Shown here piece after piece: positions 44,001 to 53,000 of a stretch of DNA of 64,000 bases. This DNA is from Nipponacmea schrenckii (lineage: Eukaryota > Mollusca > Gastropoda > Lottiidae). Position 1 is the stretch's first letter; the number at the start of each line of letters is the position of its first letter. The translations under genes were made by a program, and so were the position numbers. Where the stretch lies: contig JAUJPP010000005.1 in assembly GCA_030562195.1 (NCBI GenBank), forward strand, positions 12,892,826 through 12,956,825. Reading direction: 5' to 3'. A model generated the notes under the pieces. That model worked only from the letters and a program-made list of their open reading frames with translations. It did not search any database and was not told where the DNA came from.

Positions 44001-47000
44001 TCAAACTGAATGGAATCGTCGCTGGCTCACTTTTTTTTTAAATTCCGAATAAATTTTTATTGTGGCTTTTTAAAATTTGGTAAAGTGTGGGATGCATACT
44101 TATTTAACTAATAGTCAATATGAAACACAAATATAAGCCGTAGGACGAGTGTATTCTAACGCCTATTATCCCTTTAAAATAGTCATGTTGTGTTCAGTGA
44201 CAATCAAGCGGGTGTTGATAAAATGCATTCAATTACCGCTATGGCTACTTCCGTAAACTCCAGTTTATAGACAAAAGACGACAAGTCGTTCCTGTCCCTG
44301 TGGTAAAGTTAGGTATAAAGGTCAGGGAAAATAGAAATGTTGCTTTTAAAATTGTGTCCAGTTACTGGTAAAGTTTAGGCAGGGCACGTTGGGCAAATGT
44401 TGATACCAAGTTGATAGAGTCGACCTTTGTATAAAATCATCATCGAAAATTGAGAATTAACTGACCTTCAACCTGCGTTTTACATCGACGTAATCGCAAA
44501 CACATAATTATTTTATTCAAGTGTCTCCTTCAAAATTGTTTTTATACTTCAATGTCATCTCACACTTTCTTATGGTCCAATATCATTCCAGTCTTGAACT
44601 GATTATTGTGGTCCTTCTATCTGTAAAATTAGTCTTCACTGTGACTTTTAATATATTGGTTCCGAAATCTCAGATCTGCAAACTTTTTCAACATTTAAAC
44701 ATTTTTGACAAGCCATGAACCTGGGGTCTAAAATGTTTAGTTATAAAGCCTATGTATTTAATATTTTCAAATGCCATCGCCCATAATGCAAAATAATATA
44801 TATCTATCATTGTAAATTGATGTTTCAATAATTTTGAAATAAAATACGTTATTACCCGTTAAATAAAAACATTTACTGTAGGATAAAATAAATTAAAAAT
44901 AATGGATTAAGTCTACGATTTCATTCACCTCATTAAAGGGTTCAATTTGTGGTATTAATAACGTATAGGTATAGTTTTAAGTACCGTAGCTTAAATATAG
45001 ATAAAGAACATTGACGCTTCAATTAGTTTAGATATCAGCGCTCAACCAAGTTTGAATAATCACTACCAGACAAGTAGCTAAATTAATATCTTTAATGTCA
45101 AATTTTAAAGATAATTATTTTCCACCAAGTTGACGATGACATCCAAAAAAAGTGGCCGAGATAACCTTTCAACAGGTCACGATAATGACGTAATACATTA
45201 ACTTTTCAAGCACTTTCAGTCTGATTCAACATAATATCCATTCTTTCAGGTAGTATTTCCAAAACTTATAGTCCACGATAGAAATTAGAGGTTTTCACAA
45301 GATATACTTAAAGAAGACAGCAGAGAGTGACTATTGACAAGCTAAACTAAGAAAATGACCGAAACTGTCAAGTATGATGTATGGGTATAGAGGAAAAGCT
45401 GACACCAATATGTCATATTACCTATCGAAGTATAGACCTTAATTAAAATATTCACCTTAGATCACCCTATTATGTCGTATTGCTCGATTCTAATTTGGGC
45501 CGATACTTCTATAAAACCCTCATACATTCTTGTGTCCGTCTTCATTCCTTGTTATAGTGTCGAACAGCAATTAATCCATAATTTGGGCTAAGAACAATGG
45601 CGATTCACAGTATCCCATTGAAATTCGCCACAGGTCTTTTTATTGTCATGTTTAGCAGAGCTTCTAGTTTTATATCGTCGGTACAAATAAGCCGACTTAA
45701 TTCTCCCTTTTCCATATATAAAATATAGAAATGTATTTAATGATTGTTTATTAATTTTCCGTGAATGGAGGGATTGATTCAATTCTTATAGGATTGAAAA
45801 AAGAACCCGGAAAATTTAAGTTTCAATCAAATTAATTTTACCATATAGATTATTATTGGTGACTATTGAATTCGTGAATGAATAAACTTGAATATATATG
45901 TCATTGTAGGCTAAGGATTAACAGAGTTCCAGAATTCCCATTTGATGATATGCTTTAATAACCTTTAAATATCCAACACCTTATCTAATTGTTATTTAAA
46001 TTTATCCAACACCTTAACTTAGTATTCTTTATAAGACATTTACTTAGTGTCATTTAAAGATTCCCAATGCCTTTACTAAATGGCATTTAAAGATGTCCAA
46101 CACCTTTACTTAATGTCCTTTAAATATGTCATTTAAAGATTTCCAATACCTTTACTAAATGGCATTTAAAGATGTCCGACACCTTTACTTAATGTCCTTT
46201 AAATATGTCATTTAAAGATTTCCAATACCTTTACTAAATGTCATTTAAAGATTTCCAACACCTTTACTTAATGTCCTTTTAATATGTCATTTAAAGATTT
46301 CCAATACCTTTACTAAATGTCATTTAAAGATTTCCAACACCTTTACTTAATGTCCTTTAAATATGTCATTTAAAGATTTCCAATACCTTTACTAAATGTC
46401 ATTTAAAGATTTCCAACACCTTTACTTAATGTCCTTTTAATATGTCATTTAAAGATTTCCAATACCTTTACTAAATTCCAGTTAAAATTTTAAACACCTT
46501 AACCAAATGTCCTTTAAATATGTAATTTAAAGATTTCCAATACCTTTACTAAATACCATTTAAAGATTTCATTTAAAGATTAAAAAAACACAAGATAACC
46601 ATTTAAAGATTTCCAACATCTTTACTCAATGTCATTCAAAGATTTCCAACACCTTTACCTATTAATGTCATTTAAAGATTAGTTAAGGTATTGGATCTTT
46701 AAAAACATTTAGTAAAGGTGTTGGACATCATTAAATGACATTTAGTAAATGTGTTGGTTAAGCTTTAAAGGACATTAAGTAAAGATGTTGGATATTACTA
46801 AATGCCTTTTAAAGGTTTTATACGTCATCAATATATACTGAAAGGTTGGAAGGTATATCTCAAAGTTTTTATATCCTCTGGATATGTTACTAACAATTAA
46901 GTTTGCATACGGGCCTGGGAGCCGCGGTGGCTCACTGAGTTAGACACTTGTTCGCTAACCTGAGGGTAGTGGGGCTAATCTCGGCAGGAGTCGAAATGAA

Positions 47001-50000
47001 CTTTCGGATTTATCATAGAAAAGGCGTCCAGTACAGGCTGGAAATCGCAAAAATGAGTAGGTTTATGCCGCTGTCTTGGCAAAATTTTCCTAATTGCACA
47101 CTGCATGGCGATGCCTGTTTTCATTACCCCCATAAGGTGCACAAGAGAAGGGCGAAAAACTACCTACCTGCAAACCTTATAAGATCGTCCTCAGTAAAAG
47201 ACCTTCTGTTGACAGAAGGTGCTCCAATTCTAGTCCGATAACGAACATATCTGGTACATGGGTGTTGAATTTCCTTTTGATTAAATTTTCGATGTATTCT
47301 ATCCAACAAATGTTCTAAATGCTCATCAACTTAAAAATATATAAAAACATGCAATTTAAATATTACCGTTACTAAGCTTTTGAACGAAACAGAGAGAGAA
47401 ATGAGAGAAATACAGAAATGTTTATTGATAAATTTGAGATACTTTGAAGGCTAAATTTACTTAAGAGGGAACATGCAGAAATTACATTGTGGTCAGTCCT
47501 GTCACTGGGTTAAATTAAGTATTAAATAACAGAAAACACAATTATGGTATATTAATCGTGGATTGTATTGTACGTAACGTATCAACAATCTACATTGTCA
47601 TTATCAGGTGGAATTTCAATCAAGTATGAGCAAAACTGAACAACCCCAATATTAATACCACTAAGTATAGTTCAGTTGCAAGCTTCAATGCTTAATGCAG
47701 GTAGAACAAACATCACACTATTGGCAGCTAGTGATATACTAGAACAAGAACAAGAAGGTAAATTAGCAATAAATTACACTTATTACAGCCATACTCAAGA
47801 GATACAGATCTTTTTAATAAGATAGTTCTAACATATGTCATCATTAATCATCTTGGCCGCCATTACCATTCTTAACATCTGGTTCTAGAGAACTTCACTT
47901 TGACAGCAATGGTTTTTAAACAAAGTGCTGGCGTATAAACCACCACTATATATTCTAGAAAATACATGTTGTGTTTGTTTAATGAACTTTTATTTTAATC
48001 AAAAGCAGGTTCTTTATTAGTTTCCCAGTTGTGTGCTGCATAACACGAGCGCAATAGACAGTCAACGCCAAACAGAACCAAGAACTAGTACAAATAATAA
48101 TTTATTGCGCCATAATTATTATCTTGAAAATATTAAAACCGCATTCTATTTCTTTGTATAGAACAATTTTCATTTCAATGTACAGTATCCATGGAAACAA
48201 ATACACATTTTTGATGTATGAACAATTTACCCCGCATCAAACCCGGTTGTGCTCCGTCAGCTGATAGAAATAACGAAGGGAAGTTAATGATGCCATTCAA
48301 CACAGGTCAGTCAGATCGTTCAATCTTCAAACCAGATGGCTAAAAATGGCGGGAAATGTTAAAATCATTATATTGAACATTCCCAGTTCAGATCTAAACT
48401 AAACAATTTCTATATACACACTGTACAGGTTACCATTCTTTATTATTCTAATAACATGATTTGTCTCATGGTGGATTGTTTTGATACCTTTGACCCTACC
48501 AATGTCTAAAACTTTACTTGAACCCTACCACTGTCTAATGGGGGGCCATTTTATACTTGAACCCCACCATTGTCTCATGATGGGTCATTGTTTACTTGAA
48601 CACTACCATTGTCTCATGATGGGCCATTGTTTACTTGGACCCTACCATTGTCTCATGATGGGTCATTGTTTACTTGAACCCTATCATTGTCTCATGATGG
48701 GTCACTGTTTACTTGAACCCTACCATTGTCTCATGATGGGCCATTGTTTACTTGAACCCTACCATTGTCTCATGATGGGTCATTGTTTACTTGAACCCTA
48801 CCATTGTCTAATGGTGGGCCTTTTTTTACTTCAACCCCACGATTGTCTCATGGTGGATCTTTTTTTTTACATTGGGCCTACCAATGTTTCGAATTCCACT
48901 TAAACCCTACCAGTTTACCATGATGGGTCATTGTTTACTTGAACCCTACCATTGTCTCATGATGATCATTGTTTACTTGAACCCTACCATTGTCTCATGA
49001 TGGGTCATTCTTTACTTGAATCCTACCACTATCTCATGATGGGTCATTGTTTACTTGAACCCTACCATTGTCTCATGACGGGTCATTGTTTACTTGAACC
49101 CTATAATTGTCTCATGGTGAGTGCTTTACTTGAACCCTACCATTGTCTCGTGATGGTTCATTCTTTACTTGAACCCTACCATTGTCTCGTGATGGTTCAT
49201 TCTTTACTTGAACCCTATAATTGTCTCATGGTGAGTGCTTCTTTACTTGAACCCTACCATTGTTTCGTGGTGAATCCTTCTTTAATTTAACCCTACCTGT
49301 GTTTTGTGATGGTTCATTCCATAGTTAAACCCTACTAATGTCTTATAATGGTTCATTCTTTACTTTATCCCTATCAAAGTCTACCAATATGTCTCAATGT
49401 TCATGAAACCCACAATTTTGAATTTTTGCTTTTAACTGCGAGTCAAAAAGAAAAAAAAACAAAACTAGACATGTTTGTAATTCCTGGCTTTGACTCGCAG
49501 AAGTGTTTAAATGCATTTTGTTTTCTTTAAATCATAATTTACCTTAAAGCGTTGGTTATTTCAATTACATATCATAAACACAGTTTTTATTTAGATTCAG
49601 TATACGGTATGCTCCAGGCATTAAAAAATAAAGATTAATTGAAAATCTTTCGATATGAGATATAATTCTGGGCTAAAGTCTCATATATATATTGATTTAC
49701 AAAGGTTTCATTCTGTAAATCTTGGACACAAGAGAATATAATTTGTCGATGGACAAATCAATCCGAAAAATATGTTTTGTTTTTTTCTGTATCAGGCGTC
49801 ATCTAACTGATCTTGGCCTAGATCCATAAAAGCAATTCAAATACGATTGGACATGTAAAAGAGCACAACTATTACACTGTTTTAACACCAAAATGTCGAT
49901 GTATCAAGAAGAAAATATCACTTACGTTTTAACTGACCCTTCAAATCAAACTGGCCTGGAATGTGATGTCTTATATCCTCTAGAGAAATATCCTGTCCCA

Positions 50001-53000
50001 TTTTACTGTGGACTCACAATCAGACACTGCTCGGAATTGTATTCATTCCCCTGGTCTTCGATTATTAAATCTGATTCCAAACAACTCCCACACATACGTT
50101 CAAAGCACAGAAACATACAATATACCCTTACATCATTAAGAAATAATTATCATTGATAATCATTATCTATATTAATTACAAGTTAACATTTATTTTAATT
50201 CAAATTCACGATAGTCACACATGATTGAATTCTTCCTGTTAGCAAACCAGATCGTGATTTATTAAGGTGTTTGTTTATTTCTTGATATGCTATTATTCAA
50301 TAACGTACATTTTAAAGTTCCTTAAAAGCTTATTATCCATGTTTTATCATTACAAACACTTATTATAATATATTGGTGCAGCTGGCAGTTGGCATATAGA
50401 TTTCCAAAATTGAATAACGTACCAAAGTAAACGGTTCAAAATAGAATATATAGGCCTAATATAAATAATGAAAACAATCGAATTTAATCAACAAAAACTC
50501 AATGTAGCACCAAACACCACTATTATGGTATAAGATCAGTATAATATGATATAAAATTAAAAAGGAATAAATAAAATTTTTTAGAAAGTAATAACTTTAA
50601 AATTTAATCCTTAAACTTGTCGTGGAAACGCACACACTCGGCCTTAAACAAAAGATGCTCATAGAAGGCAGTCACCGCATTTTCAAAGCTTGTTTCCACA
50701 AGGAGACATTACTTCTGCACCGCTTTATGACTGGGATGAATAGTATATTCTTCCTTAAGAATTTTCTTATAACTTTAAAACATTATACACAATCCTTCAC
50801 CTAGTTTATCCTACATTTCATCAACTCTATTTTCACTTCTTAAACAAATTATATTCCAAAAAAAACTTCTCCACAAACACCAGCCGTTTCCGATCACAAA
50901 ATTACAGAATCGTCAATAAATGATGAGGTTTCCATGGTAATAAATGAAATATGTAATTATAATAAAGCCTCCTAAATTTCACCTCATTTTAACTCCACTT
51001 CCTTTTGACAGGTGTTGAACAAAGAGAGATGTTCTGGTGTTAGTTCCAGATCTACAGATAGAACACACCTATAGACCCCTGGCTTTACTATAGTTATTAG
51101 AACACACCTTGTGTTAATTATTCCAGCTATTTAAAAGTAATTTAGTTTCAGACCAACAGATGTTGATGACCACTTCAAATAGGTTTATATAATCGTCTGG
51201 TCTATGAAACTCTGTATAAGAAATGCCAACTACTAGTCTTTGTTTAAAAGAGAGAAAAAAAGAAATGCTACAGCGGTCCTCTAGAATCGGTTAACGTATG
51301 TATTGTAAAATTAGAAAAAAAAAGAAAAATCCACAAAAAAACATGACACAAATCATTAACAGATTGTTAGATTGAAAATTAATTTACTTTTAAATGATAA
51401 TTTTTTAAATGTTTTAATTTTAAAAAATTGTTAACTTCCATTACAAGTATAGTCACTGATATTTTTTTTCATTATGTTCGCGAATGATTGAATTCATAAA
51501 ATGAAAATCCATTTTTTTTTCCAAAGGTTACATCAACTGCTCACCGTGACTGGATTTCCGGTAAGCACAAAGATCACAAATCTAATTTATAATTTAAGCA
51601 GCAACTTGGCAGCAACTTTTTCACTTTCACGAAATATGGACGATACACATGATAACAAGTTTTAAAATATTTTGTTAAAAAAGAAACTGTACTGCACATA
51701 AAGAATTTTATGACTTAATGAACTACTGTAAATTGAGGTTACACAAGCCATATATTTAATTTACAGAATGTTTTTAAAGCAAAAATACGTTCATGGCAGT
51801 TAATGAGTTCCAGACTTGAAGAGATTCCTGTAAACAGTTGCTTTTCAAATATCAACACTGCACTGACATCTTCTCCCGGTATCCAATTTCATATTACCAG
51901 ACCCAAACGAAATTTAAAACACGCGCTTTGTTTCAAGGTTCACATTTTTTTGATAAAAATAAACTACATACACGCGATTTATCACAATGCTCTCAGGAAA
52001 TGTTTTGGCTACCACCGTATCATTTGAGCAATCAAGCTTATGGCACGTAAGGATAATGTATAGAAACCTGGTAGAAAATCTAACCCAGTGAGAATGTTCA
52101 TATCTTGCAATCGGTGCATGTGTGTGCGTAAGAGAACACAATTATCATCAATACGCACCTTTTGTAGGCTATGTGGAGGGGCTGTTCAATTATATACAGA
52201 AAGGCTTCACTCTTATCTCATCTAGGATCTAGTTACATACAAATTGAATTGAAATGACTTTAACGTCCTATTACTCTGCACCCAATTGGCTAAGGAAAAC
52301 GGGTAACCCCAGACAGTGTGCAGTTGGGTGACATTTTGTCAGGACAGTTGCATAAGCATACTCTATTCCGATTACCAATTGCAGAGTGATTTGTAACGTG
52401 CACAGACGGTAACACATGGGCCACGGTTTATTTCCAATGTGAACGACTAGACGCTTTTCCCATGTCAGCCCCTCCGACCAACATCACTGACAGGGGGGAG
52501 CGGGGGTTCAAGCGTCTAGTTCAATGAACCACCGGGGCTCCGAAGAATTCAGGTTAGAAATATACCGGTACATCATAAGGCTATAACATGTTTACGTAAA
52601 GCAATGTTTACAGATACAGTTAATCTCATAACTTGTTAAAAGATAGCTTGCCAGGCAAGGTAACATACGCCCACTGATAGCTTTGATTGTAAAAGTAAAA
52701 GTCCAATTACAGCTGGTTCCTGATTTACAAGGAACTTGGAAGTTAACTATATTGTATTGCATTCAGAAGATCCAATAAAAACTGTAGTCTCTACAGTGTC
52801 CACAAACAATTGTTGACAGACGGATGAGAAACAGTACATTCGAAATTCCAAGTTCCAGAATTCCAGGAATTTTTTTCAGAATCATATCAAAATCAATAGG
52901 GGTCTTCCTTGGATGTATTCCAGGAATTTTTTTCAGAATCATATCAAAATCAATAGGGGTCTTCCTTGGATGGTAATAAACAAATATACCAAGTTACAAA

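Noticed and set aside
46916..47000. Possible functional tRNA gene
   Set aside because: A-box-like motif only, degenerate B box and a SINE body attached; it is a tRNA-derived SINE.
48481..49290. Open frames with [13 protein letters not shown] repeats
   Set aside because: The 39-bp minisatellite is 13 codons long; the reading frame follows from the period.
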